From: Curtobacterium sp. SGAir0471
Lineage (GTDB): Bacteria > Actinomycetota > Actinomycetes > Actinomycetales > Microbacteriaceae
Assembly (NCBI RefSeq): GCF_005490985.1
Contig: NZ_CP027869.1
Location: 2,666,001 to 2,730,000, forward strand
Reading direction: 5' to 3'
DNA length: 64,000 bases
Shown: positions 16,320 to 23,995 of the stretch, piece after piece
Layout of the letters: every line of letters starts with the position of its first letter
How positions within the stretch are numbered: position 1 is the first letter of the stretch
The notes under the pieces: generated by a model
Seen by the model: only the letters and a program-made list of their open reading frames with translations
Database searches by the model: none
What the model was told of the DNA's origin: nothing
Made by a program: the position numbers and the translations under genes

Positions 16320-17311
16320 TGTTCGAACTGGCACCGCGCCTCCTGGCCGTCCTCGACACGGGTGCACCGGTCGTCGTCGCGACGGCGGTCTCCATGACGG
16401 GCAGCGCACCGACCGGGGTCGGGACGTCGATGGCCGTGCTGCCGGGCGGACAGGTCGTCGGCACCATCTCGGGCGGCTGCGTCGAGGGGTCGCTGTTCCT
16501 CATCGCCGAGCAGGTGCTCGAGACCGGCGAACCGGTGCTCGAGCGGTTCGGCTTCGACGACGACCCGGACGATCTCGACGCCGTGTGGGCGCCGGCGCTC
16601 CGGTGCGGCGGTCGCGTCGAGGTGCTCGTCCACCGGGTGACGACGGACGACCTCCTGCTCGTGGGTGCACTCCGTGACGCCGCGGCCGGTCTGCCGACCT
16701 CGCTCGCCCTCTCGCTCGAGCCGGAGTCGCTCGCTGCCGTCGTCACTGCTCCGGACGGGTGCGGCGACCGGGTCTTCGTCGAGCGCAGCGACCACCGCCC
16801 GCGCTGCGTCGTCGTCGGTGCCGTCGAGACCGCCGTCGCGGTGACGAACGCCGCCGCGGTGCTCGGCTACGCGGTGACCGTGGTCGACCCGCGCCCGGTG
16901 TTCCTGACCGACGAGCGCTTCCCGGCCGCGGACGAGCGGATCGTGGGGTGGCCGACGCGCGTGCTCGAGGGGATGCACGTGGACGGGACGACGGCCGTCG
17001 TGGTGCTCTCGCACGACGACCGGTTCGACGCCGAGGTCGTCGACCAGGCGCTCCGCCGCCGGGCCGGGTACGTCGGCGCGATGGGCTCCCGATCGACCCA
17101 CGAGCGGCGACTCGCGGAACTGCACGCGATGGGGACCCCGGACCTCGACCGGCTCCGGTCCCCGATCGGTCTCGACATCGGTGCCCGGACCCCGGCCGAG
17201 ATGGCACTCGCGATCATGGCCGAGGTCGTCGCCGTTCGGACGGGCTCCTCGGGCGGCGCCCTCGCCGACGGCTCCGGCCCGATCCACCGGCGCGCGGCCC
17301 GCACGCCCTGA
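16319..17311 (+). CDS. xdhC: XdhC-type molybdenum cofactor insertion protein
   Basis: A 330-residue XdhC/CoxI-family protein that binds sulfurated molybdenum cofactor and loads it into xanthine dehydrogenase. The N-terminal XdhC-CoxI domain has TGSAPTGVGTSMAVLPGG and ISGGCVEG. The C-terminal Rossmann-like XdhC domain begins near CVVVGAVETAVAV and ends with GAMGSRSTHERRL and DIGARTPAEMALAIMAE. It starts at the ATG overlapping the previous stop codon (TGATG). It is the last gene of the xanthine dehydrogenase operon. Confidence 0.92.
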   Translation: MFELAPRLLAVLDTGAPVVVATAVSMTGSAPTGVGTSMAVLPGGQVVGTISGGCVEGSLFLIAEQVLETGEPVLERFGFDDDPDDLDAVWAPALRCGGRVEVLVHRVTTDDLLLVGALRDAAAGLPTSLALSLEPESLAAVVTAPDGCGDRVFVERSDHRPRCVVVGAVETAVAVTNAAAVLGYAVTVVDPRPVFLTDERFPAADERIVGWPTRVLEGMHVDGTTAVVVLSHDDRFDAEVVDQALRRRAGYVGAMGSRSTHERRLAELHAMGTPDLDRLRSPIGLDIGARTPAEMALAIMAEVVAVRTGSSGGALADGSGPIHRRAARTP

Positions 17312-17710
17312 CGGCGGCGCGGCCCGGCGTCCGCGGCGGCGCCGGCGTCGGGCGTCGGGCGTCGGCGTCGCGTGCCCGGCGTCGAACCACGTTCCCGACG
17401 TCGAACCAAGTGCCGCGCGTGGTTCCATGTCGGTTCCGTGGTTCGACGCGGCCCTGATGCTCGATCGGCGCGCGCTCGTCGAGGCGCGGCGAGACCGGGC
17501 CGGCGGAGCGCGGTGTCGCGGCGCCTTGAACGGTATGACGATTCAAGCGCGCGGGGTGCCTCCCCAGCGCCGGGGACTTTCGTCCGGGTGCCACATGACG
17601 TCGGCCCAGCGACTGGCACTCAGCGCCGTGCGACGACACGGCGGCGTCATCACGAAACGGTCCGACGCGTCCGAGACACCGCCGGATCTGCCGTCGTCTC
17701 GACCGCACCG
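17312..17710. other. Non-coding spacer with a GTCGAACCACG inverted repeat
   Basis: No convincing gene. GTCGAACCACG (17381-17391) is repeated with one change at 17400-17410 and inverted exactly at 17437-17447 (CGTGGTTCGAC). Base composition falls locally after 17530. The region separates the XdhC gene from the convergent amidohydrolase and is followed by the 19-bp array. Any function is unknown. Confidence 0.6.
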
Positions 17711-17816
17711 CGGCGTCTCGACGTCACGACGGCGTCTCGACATCACGCCGGCGTCTCGAACACCGGCGTCTCGACGTCACGACAGCGTCTCGACATCACG
17801 CCGGCGTCTCGAACAG
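17711..17816. repeat. GGCGTCTC array, locus 1: two 53-bp units of 19+19+15 bp
   Basis: Units starting CGGCGTCTCGA occur at 17711, 17730, 17749, 17764, 17783 and 17802, with lengths 19, 19, 15, 19, 19, 15. Bases 17711-17763 and 17764-17816 are 53-bp direct copies with two mismatches. The conserved octamer GGCGTCTC also defines arrays at 40654-40821 and 59105-59208. It lies next to the 3' end of the minus-strand amidohydrolase gene. Confidence 0.9.
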
Positions 17817-17870
17817 ACACTGCGTCTCGGCGGCTCACCGGCGACGCGAGGCCGGCGAGGGAGCGCGCGC

Positions 17871-19169
17871 TCAGACGGCTGCGGGCGTCCGTGCGAGCCG
17901 CTCGGCCAGCCGGGCAGCGATCTCGCGCTCGTCGCCCGTGACGAGCCGGAAGTCCCGGACCACCACGCGCCCGCCGACCACGACGTGCCGCGGTCGCCGC
18001 CCCGGGGATGCCCAGAGGAGTCCTGCGACCGGGTCAGCGACGCCGGCGTCGGCGACGCCCGAGACGTCCCACACGCACAGGTCGCCCGCGGTGCCTGCGC
18101 CGAGGTGCCCGAGCTCCGGCCGGCCGAGACCCGCTGCCGACCCCTCCGTCATCATCCCGAGCACCTGGCGCGCGGGCAGCTGCGGCCCCACGAGCGCGGA
18201 CACCTGCATCGCCAGCCGCCCGTCCGCCAGCAGGTGCCCGGCGTCGTTGCTGCCCCCGCCGCTCGTGCCGAGGCCGACCGGGACCCCGGCTGCCGCGAGC
18301 CGGGCGACCGGGGCGATCCCCCACCCCATCGGCACGTCGCAGCCCGGGGCGTGCGTCGCCGTCACCCCGGCGGACGCCACCCGTGCGATCTCGTCGTCGG
18401 TGACGTCGCAGAGGTGCGCGATCGTGACGTCGGGTGCGAGCCAACCCCACTCCTCGAGCAGGTCGAGGGGCCGTCGGCCGTACCGCTCGAGCGCGATGGC
18501 GGTGTCGACCTGCTCGTTCGCCTGGGTGCGACGACGGAGACCGTGCCGCGCCGCGACCTCGCCGAGCGCCCGGAACGTGGCCTCGCCGTCGGAGTGCACC
18601 CCGGCCGGTCCCACGGCGAGCTGGAGTCCACCGTCCGGGTCGACTCCCCCCTCCGCTCGCTCGTGCAGCAGTCCGGTCGCGATCGCCTCTGCCGAGGCCG
18701 CAGCACGCTCCGGCTCGTCCCGCGCCGACCCGCGCACGAAGACCAGCCGTCCGCCGAGTCCCCGGACGGCGTCGACGGTCGCCGCGGCGAGCGCCACCGT
18801 GTCGTCGGCGGTCGCGTCCACGGGCCAGTTCAGGTGGTGGTCGGCCACGGTCGTGACGCCGGACAGGAGGCCCTCCGCGGCTCCGGCAGCCGCCGCCAGT
18901 CCGTACAGCTCGGGGTCGTGCCCGGCCCGGCCGTACGCCGCGGCCATCGTCGGCAGCCACTCGGCCATCGGGACGCCGCGGGTGCCGGGGAGGGTGCGGA
19001 AGGCGGTCTGCAGCAGGTGGTGGTGCGCGTTGACGAGGCCGGGCGTGACGACGCAGCCGGACGCGTCGAGCGTCGTGGCGAGGTCGCTGCCGTCGTCGAG
19101 GACGACGTCGCCCTCCCGTTCGGTGCGGGGGTCGACGAGGACGCGGCGGGCACCGGTGACGGTCAGCAT
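17871..19169 (-). CDS. Divergent amidohydrolase, 8-oxoguanine deaminase-like, altered active site
   Basis: A 432-residue amidohydrolase closest in pattern to 8-oxoguanine/guanine deaminase-like enzymes. The first metal pair is kept (His49, His51 in NAHHHLLQTAFRTLPG), as is His252 in IAHLCD. But where the family has a metal His followed by Glu (HTHLAE) this protein reads RTQANE (Gln216, Glu219), and the catalytic Asp of GVDGSASND is replaced: GTSGGGSND has Ser303. It may therefore use another metal site, act on a different ring, or be inactive. The start ATG 19169 was chosen by homology. It is divergent to another amidohydrolase, with GlnR-like boxes between. Confidence 0.8.
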   Translation of the reverse strand: MLTVTGARRVLVDPRTEREGDVVLDDGSDLATTLDASGCVVTPGLVNAHHHLLQTAFRTLPGTRGVPMAEWLPTMAAAYGRAGHDPELYGLAAAAGAAEGLLSGVTTVADHHLNWPVDATADDTVALAAATVDAVRGLGGRLVFVRGSARDEPERAAASAEAIATGLLHERAEGGVDPDGGLQLAVGPAGVHSDGEATFRALGEVAARHGLRRRTQANEQVDTAIALERYGRRPLDLLEEWGWLAPDVTIAHLCDVTDDEIARVASAGVTATHAPGCDVPMGWGIAPVARLAAAGVPVGLGTSGGGSNDAGHLLADGRLAMQVSALVGPQLPARQVLGMMTEGSAAGLGRPELGHLGAGTAGDLCVWDVSGVADAGVADPVAGLLWASPGRRPRHVVVGGRVVVRDFRLVTGDEREIAARLAERLARTPAAV

Positions 19170-19192
19170 GCGAGGGATTCTGGCAGCCGCCT

Positions 19193-19219
19193 GTTTCCGG
19201 CCCGTGTCACGGTCGTGAC
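19193..19219 (-). promoter_or_regulatory. GlnR-like box facing the minus-strand amidohydrolase
   Basis: Read on the minus strand: GTCAC-N6-GACAC-N6-GAAAC at exact 11-bp steps. The last two pentamers fit the GTnAC/GAAAC pair with one mismatch. It ends 23 nt before the minus-strand start codon. Confidence 0.45.
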
Positions 19220-19272
19220 GCCTTCCGGCCGCGTTGCGGTCGCGTTCCTGCCGTGTTCCGACGGGGGTCGCG

Positions 19273-19326
19273 GGCACCGTGGGGAAACCGGGCGGTGACA
19301 CCCGCGAAACACGGGCACCCTAGGTT
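19273..19326 (+). promoter_or_regulatory. Full GlnR-like box and -10 of the plus-strand amidohydrolase
   Basis: GGCAC (19273), GAAAC (19284), GTGAC (19295) and GAAAC (19306), each separated by 6 nt, match the double GlnR consensus with a single mismatch. The last GAAAC ends 10 nt before TAGGTT (19321-19326). That -10 ends 6 nt before the ATG, so the transcript should be leaderless. Confidence 0.7.
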
Positions 19327-19332
19327 CGCCCC

Positions 19333-20730
19333 ATGACGCAGACCCTGATCCGCGCCGGCTGGGTGCTCACCGCCGCACCGGACGACTCCACCACGCCCGC
19401 AGCGATCCGCGACGGCGCCGTGCTGCTCGACGGGGACCGCATCGCCGCCGTCGGCACCTTCGCCGAGCTGTCCGCCGCGCACCCGGACGCACCGGTCCGC
19501 GGCGGCGCGTACGACATCGTGACGCCGGGCTTCGTGAACACGCACGGCCACTTCAGCGAGGGGCTCATCACGGGCATCGGCTCCCAGTACACGCTGTGGG
19601 AGTGGCTCACCGCGCTGATCGGCCGGGTCAACCCGGTGATGACCCGCGAGAAGGCGTACGCCGGCACGGTGCTGCAGGGGATCCAGCTGCTCCGGAGCGG
19701 CGTGACGACCGCGAACGACATGTTCTGCGCGGACCCGATGCCCGACGAGCCGGCCACGCCCGGCGTCGTGCAGGCGCTCGAGGACCTGGGCCTCCGCGGC
19801 GTCGTGTCGTTCGGCTCCGGCGACGTCGACCGCGACTTCGGCGCGACCCCGATCCTCGAGGAGTTCGAGGCCCTGCGCGAGGCCGCCGACGCCAGCCGCT
19901 ACAGCACGTTCCGGGTCGGTGTCTCCTCGATCGGGCGGTACACCGACGACACCTGGCAGGAGCACGTCGACTACGCCGTCGCGGGCGGCCACGGGGTGCA
20001 CGTGCACTTCCACGAGGTGCGCGAGGAGGTCACCGCCGCCCGGCAGCGCACCGGCCGGACGGCGATCGGCCACGCCGAGGCGACGGGCATGTTCCAGGTC
20101 CCGGTGATCGCCGCGCACAGCGTCTGGGTCGACCGCGAGGACCGCGAGCGCTACGCCACGAACGGCGTCGGCGTCGCGCACAACCCGGTCGCGAACGGCA
20201 TCCTGGCGAGCGGCATCGCCCCGGTCGCCGAGCTGCGGGCACTCGGCGTCCCGGTCGGCATCGGCGTCGACGGCCCGGCCTCGAACGACTCGCAGGACTT
20301 CCTGCAGGCGATGAAGACCGCCGCGCTCCTCGCCCGCGTCCGCGACCTGCAGGCCACCGCGATGAGCGCCCGGGAGGCGTTCGAGACGGGCACGATCGGC
20401 GGCGCCCGAGCCCTGCGGATGGAGCAGGAGATCGGCTCGCTCGAGCCCGGCAAGCGCGCGGACCTGGTGGTGTTCGACGGCGACTCCCCCACGCTCGCGA
20501 ACGTGCACGACCCCTACCAGGCGGTCGTCTTCGTCGCGGGCAGCCGGGAGGTCCGCGACGTCTGGGTCGACGGCGAGCTGAGCCTGGCCGACGGCGACGT
20601 CACGAAGGTCGACGTCCGCGAAGCGGTCGACCGGGCTCGACCGTTGGCGCGTCAGCTGGTCGCCGAGGCGGGACTGGAGCGCCTGTCGGCGCTCACCGGG
20701 GGCGCGCTCGACGACACCGAGCGTCCGTAG
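19333..20730 (+). CDS. Amidohydrolase-family deaminase/hydrolase with intact metal site
   Basis: A 465-residue TIM-barrel amidohydrolase of the deaminase/s-triazine-hydrolase group. Metal and catalytic residues can be placed: His71 and His73 (NTHGHF), His225 and Glu228 (HVHFHE), His262 (AHS) and Asp313 (GVDGPASND). It likely hydrolyses an amino or carbonyl group on a nitrogen heterocycle in the cytosol; the substrate is not evident. It probably has a leaderless transcript, with the start codon 6 nt after TAGGTT. The strong GlnR-like box upstream points to nitrogen release as its purpose. It converges on the ferredoxin reductase gene, with a terminator palindrome between. Confidence 0.88.
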   Translation: MTQTLIRAGWVLTAAPDDSTTPAAIRDGAVLLDGDRIAAVGTFAELSAAHPDAPVRGGAYDIVTPGFVNTHGHFSEGLITGIGSQYTLWEWLTALIGRVNPVMTREKAYAGTVLQGIQLLRSGVTTANDMFCADPMPDEPATPGVVQALEDLGLRGVVSFGSGDVDRDFGATPILEEFEALREAADASRYSTFRVGVSSIGRYTDDTWQEHVDYAVAGGHGVHVHFHEVREEVTAARQRTGRTAIGHAEATGMFQVPVIAAHSVWVDREDRERYATNGVGVAHNPVANGILASGIAPVAELRALGVPVGIGVDGPASNDSQDFLQAMKTAALLARVRDLQATAMSAREAFETGTIGGARALRMEQEIGSLEPGKRADLVVFDGDSPTLANVHDPYQAVVFVAGSREVRDVWVDGELSLADGDVTKVDVREAVDRARPLARQLVAEAGLERLSALTGGALDDTERP

Positions 20731-20763
20731 CGGCGCACACGGCCCGGGTCGGGGACGGTCCGG

Positions 20764-20802
20764 ACGGGAGGCGGTGCGCACGTCGTGTGCACCGCCTCCC
20801 GT
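20764..20802. terminator. Long palindrome, copy 5, between convergent genes
   Basis: ACGGGAGGCGGTGC pairs with GCACCGCCTCCCGT, and the inner part CACG/CGTG continues the stem with small bulges. It lies between the amidohydrolase (plus) and the ferredoxin reductase (minus). Its loop sequence resembles that of the copy at 26970. Confidence 0.75.
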
Positions 20803-20829
20803 TGCGTCACAGCACCGGTCGACGGTCCG

Positions 20830-21783
20830 TCACAGTTCCAGGACCAGGCGCGGGCAGCCGCGCCGGGCACGTGAGACGCACACCATCATCGTCCGGTCGT
20901 CGGCCTGCTCCTCGGGACTGAGCACGGTGTCCCGGTGCTCCACCGCGCCCTCGAGGACGGGGGTCTCGCAGGTGCCGCACGTGCCCTCGCGGCACGAGGA
21001 CAGGACGAAGGCGCCCGCCTCCTCGGCGACCTCGAGCAGCGTGCGGTCGGCCGGCACCGTGACGGTCACGCCGGTGACGGTGAGCTCGACCTCGAAGGGT
21101 TCCCCCGGGGCGTCCACGTCGGCCGCCGGCTCGAACCGCTCGACCCGGACGCTCCCGGTGGGCCAGTGCGCTGCGGCTCCCTCGACGGCGTCCATGAGCC
21201 CGCGCGGACCACAGCAGTACACGACGGCGTCGCGCGGTTCGGCGAGGAGTCCGACGACGTTCAGCCTCGGGTGCTCGTCCGCTGCGGCGACCACGACCCG
21301 GTCGGGGTGCGCCGCGACGAGCTCGTCGACGAAGGCCATGCGGCTCCGGCTGCGGCCGGCGTAGTGGAGCTCCCAGGGCGTGCCGGCGCGTTCCGCTGCG
21401 TTGATCATCGCCACCAGGGGCGTGATCCCGATGCCGCCGGCGACGAACACCGCGGGCCTGGTCGGGTCGAAACCGAAGTGGTTCCGCGGTCCGGCGACCA
21501 CGACCTCGGCTCCCTCCGTGAGCCCGTCGTGCACGGCGAGCGATCCCCCGCGGCCGTCCGGTTCCCGGAGGACCGCGATGCGCCAGTGCCCCTCGGGCGT
21601 GGTCGTGACGAGCGAGTACTGCCGCTCGGTGCCCGGCGCGACCTCGAGGTCGACGTGCGCCCCGGGCTCCCAGTCGGGCAGCGGCGTGCCGTCGACCGGT
21701 GCGAGGTCGAGCGCGACGACGTCGGTCGCGACCTGACGGCGCGCGGCGACCCGCACGCGGCGACGCTCCGGCGCGGCGGTCAC
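20830..21783 (-). CDS. Phthalate dioxygenase reductase-type ferredoxin reductase
   Basis: A 317-residue electron-transfer protein with three modules in order: an FMN-binding barrel (RQYSLVTTTPEG), an NAD-binding domain (FVAGGIGITPL), and a C-terminal plant-type ferredoxin. The last has Cys in CREGTCGTC and a fourth in MMVCVSRA. Such proteins pass electrons from NADH to a Rieske oxygenase, as in vanillate demethylase. No oxygenase is in the window, so its partner is unknown. Start GTG 21783 overlaps the upstream regulator stop as GTGA, which fixes the start and shows translational coupling. It might serve a monooxygenase elsewhere that acts on the same heterocycles. Confidence 0.88.
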   Translation of the reverse strand: MTAAPERRRVRVAARRQVATDVVALDLAPVDGTPLPDWEPGAHVDLEVAPGTERQYSLVTTTPEGHWRIAVLREPDGRGGSLAVHDGLTEGAEVVVAGPRNHFGFDPTRPAVFVAGGIGITPLVAMINAAERAGTPWELHYAGRSRSRMAFVDELVAAHPDRVVVAAADEHPRLNVVGLLAEPRDAVVYCCGPRGLMDAVEGAAAHWPTGSVRVERFEPAADVDAPGEPFEVELTVTGVTVTVPADRTLLEVAEEAGAFVLSSCREGTCGTCETPVLEGAVEHRDTVLSPEEQADDRTMMVCVSRARRGCPRLVLEL

Positions 21784-22430
21784 GCGACCACCCCGTTCGG
21801 GACCGGTCCGGCGCCCGCGACCACTGCGGCACGCGGCGTCTCCTTGACCACGATCATGTGGAACCGGCTGCCGTCGGCGCTGCACCAGCGGTGCCCGGTG
21901 CCGCCGCGGTAGTACGCGGAATCACCCGGTCCGAGGCGCAGGGGCTCCTGGCCGCGGAGGTCGAGCAGGACGTCGCCGGCGAGCACGGTGAGGAACTCGT
22001 CCTCGCGGTGCTCGAAGTAGTCGCCGAGGTCGGTGTTCTCCCCGGTCCACTCGAGCGGCTCGAAGGCGTGCGGGCCGGCGTGCACGAGGAGCCTCGCCTC
22101 GCCGCTCGAGAACGGGCCGCGGGCACCCTCGCCCGCGCGGATGACCTCGGGACCGCGGTCCTCCTGGTCCGACCGTTCCGGGGCGCCCGCGGCGAGCAGC
22201 TCGACCTGGGTGGTGCCGAGCGCCGCGGCGATCTTCTCGAGGGACACCATGCTCGCGCGGGAGTGCCCGCGTTCGACCTGGCTGAGGAACGGGTGTGACA
22301 GCCCGGTCAGCTCGGCGACCTGCACGAGGGTCAGCCGTGCGGCGCGTCTACGGGCGCGGATGTGCTCCCCGATCCGCTGGGTCTGGTCGTCGACGACGCG
22401 GTCGGTCTCGGTGGTGGTGCCGGTGCTCAC
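21780..22430 (-). CDS. XRE-cupin transcriptional regulator
   Basis: A 216-residue regulator with an N-terminal Cro/CI-type helix-turn-helix (LTLVQVAELTGLSHPFLSQVERG, about residues 28-50) and a C-terminal cupin barrel that probably binds a small ligand. Start GTG 22430 follows AGGAG at good spacing. It is divergent to the cytosine-deaminase/ABC operon and overlaps the ferredoxin reductase by GTGA. A 19-bp palindrome at the operon start (22598-22616) is a candidate binding site. It likely controls both the reductase and the uptake/deamination operon in response to a substrate. Confidence 0.88.
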   Translation of the reverse strand: MSTGTTTETDRVVDDQTQRIGEHIRARRRAARLTLVQVAELTGLSHPFLSQVERGHSRASMVSLEKIAAALGTTQVELLAAGAPERSDQEDRGPEVIRAGEGARGPFSSGEARLLVHAGPHAFEPLEWTGENTDLGDYFEHREDEFLTVLAGDVLLDLRGQEPLRLGPGDSAYYRGGTGHRWCSADGSRFHMIVVKETPRAAVVAGAGPVPNGVVA

Positions 22431-22549
22431 GCGCACTCCTCTCGGCCTGGTGGTGGCGGCTCCGACGCCCTCGCGCGGACGGCTGACGACCCGCCCGCCG
22501 GAACCGTCGTTCCGAGTTCCCGGTCGGACCGGGACGGGTGTCACACACG

Positions 22550-22592
22550 GCAACCGCCTCGAAACGAGAGGGAAACACTGCCGCCCTAGCAT
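22550..22592 (+). promoter_or_regulatory. GlnR-like box and -10 of the deaminase/ABC operon
   Basis: GCAAC (22550), GAAAC (22561) and GAAAC (22572) stand at exact 11-bp steps. The final GAAAC ends 10 nt before TAGCAT (22587-22592), the same spacing as at the other two GlnR-like promoters. The half-sites are less perfect than at 19273. Confidence 0.55.
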
Positions 22593-22597
22593 CGGAG

Positions 22598-22616
22598 ATG
22601 TTGATGCGATCAACAT
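22598..22616. promoter_or_regulatory. Palindrome ATGTTGAT-GCG-ATCAACAT, candidate operator
   Basis: Perfect 8-bp arms around GCG, placed just downstream of the -10 at the expected transcription start. Bound protein would block initiation. The divergent XRE-cupin regulator is the obvious candidate; a GntR-type protein from elsewhere is an alternative. Confidence 0.6.
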
Positions 22617-22642
22617 TCTCACACGCGATCAGGAGGCCCCGC

Positions 22643-23944
22643 ATGGACGCCACAGCACCCCGTCAGGTCGGGCTCCTGCGCTCCGCGCTGCTGCCGGACG
22701 GCCGTCTGGTCGACGTCGCGATCGACGGGGACACCGTGTCCGCCGTCGCTCCGGCCGGCACCCTCACCGCACCCGACGACGCCGTGCTCGACCTCGACGG
22801 GCGCCTGCTGCTCACGGCCCCGGCCGAGCCGCACGCGCACCTCGACAAGGCCCTGAGCGCCGATGCCATCCGGCCGCCGCTCGGCGACCTCGGTGCCGCG
22901 ATCGCCTCGTGGTCCGCGCACGCCACCACGATGACCGTCGAGGACGTCGCCGACCGGGCACGGACCGCCGCACTGGCCCTGCTCGCCGCCGGCACCACCT
23001 CCGTCCGCACCCACGTGGACGTGCTGAGCGGCCGCCGCACCGTCGCGGATGCTCCCGCACCGGTCGAGTCGGCCACCCGCGGCGCCCGGGCCCTCGTGCA
23101 TGTCCGCGACGAGCTCGCCGGCCTGATGGACATCGAGCTCGTCGCCCTCGCCGGCCCGCTCGCCCCCGACCATCACGTCGAGGCCGTCCTCGACTGCGGC
23201 GTCGACCTGGTCGGCGGCGCCCCGCACCTCGCCGAGGATCCGCTCGCCGACGTCGACCGACTGCTCGCGATCGCCGAGCGCCGCGGGGTCGGGGTCGACC
23301 TGCACACCGACGAGAGCCTGGACGGGCCCGTCACCCTCGACCACTACGCCCGCGCCGTCACGCGGCTGTCGCGCGACGAGCGCACGGGCCGCCAGTACTC
23401 CGCCGGGCACTGCGTCCGGCTCGGCACGCTCGGCCCGGAGCGACTCGCGGAGGTCGTCGCCGACGTCGCTGCGGCGGACCTCGGCATCATCACCCTGCCG
23501 ATCACCAACCTGTACCTGCAGGGGTGGCAGCACCCGGTGTCCACCCCGAGGGGACTCACCGCGATCCGCGCCCTCACCGAGGCCGGCGTGCGGGTCGCCG
23601 CGGGCGCGGACAACGTCCGCGACCCGTTCAACCCGGTCGGGCGGAGCGACGCCCTCGAGACGGCGAGCCTGCTCGTGTCGGCCGGGCACGTCACGCCGGA
23701 CCAGGCGTACGCGATGGTGAGCGACACCGCCCGGAGCGTGATGGGCCTCCCGGCCGCCGGTCCCGTCCCCGGACGGCGAGCCGACCTGCTCGCGATCGCC
23801 GCGACGAGCGTCACCGACGCGGTCGCGAACGCGCCCGCCGACCGCATCGTCCTGTCCCGCGGGCGGCTCGTCGCCCACACCGAGGTCCGCACGACGGTCG
23901 CTGCACCGGCCTCCGCCCGTGCCGCGGCCCCCGTCCCCGCCTGA
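22643..23944 (+). CDS. Cytosine deaminase-like amidohydrolase
   Basis: A 433-residue amidohydrolase resembling cytosine deaminase (CodA). Metal and catalytic residues are in place: His64 and His66 (EPHAHLDKAL), His221 and Glu224 (LHTDE), His256 (GHC) and Asp323 (GADNVRDPFNP). It probably deaminates or opens a pyrimidine-like ring to release ammonia. The ATG follows CAGGAGG; longer forms would run through the operator and promoter. It is the first gene of an operon with an ABC uptake system, a FAD oxidase and hydrolases. CodA-like sequences include enzymes for isocytosine, creatinine or pterin-like substrates, so the true substrate is open. Confidence 0.88.
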   Translation: MDATAPRQVGLLRSALLPDGRLVDVAIDGDTVSAVAPAGTLTAPDDAVLDLDGRLLLTAPAEPHAHLDKALSADAIRPPLGDLGAAIASWSAHATTMTVEDVADRARTAALALLAAGTTSVRTHVDVLSGRRTVADAPAPVESATRGARALVHVRDELAGLMDIELVALAGPLAPDHHVEAVLDCGVDLVGGAPHLAEDPLADVDRLLAIAERRGVGVDLHTDESLDGPVTLDHYARAVTRLSRDERTGRQYSAGHCVRLGTLGPERLAEVVADVAAADLGIITLPITNLYLQGWQHPVSTPRGLTAIRALTEAGVRVAAGADNVRDPFNPVGRSDALETASLLVSAGHVTPDQAYAMVSDTARSVMGLPAAGPVPGRRADLLAIAATSVTDAVANAPADRIVLSRGRLVAHTEVRTTVAAPASARAAAPVPA

Positions 23945-23995
23945 CCCCTCGTCCCCCACCACCACGAACCCGTGAACCGAGAACCCGAGGTGCCC

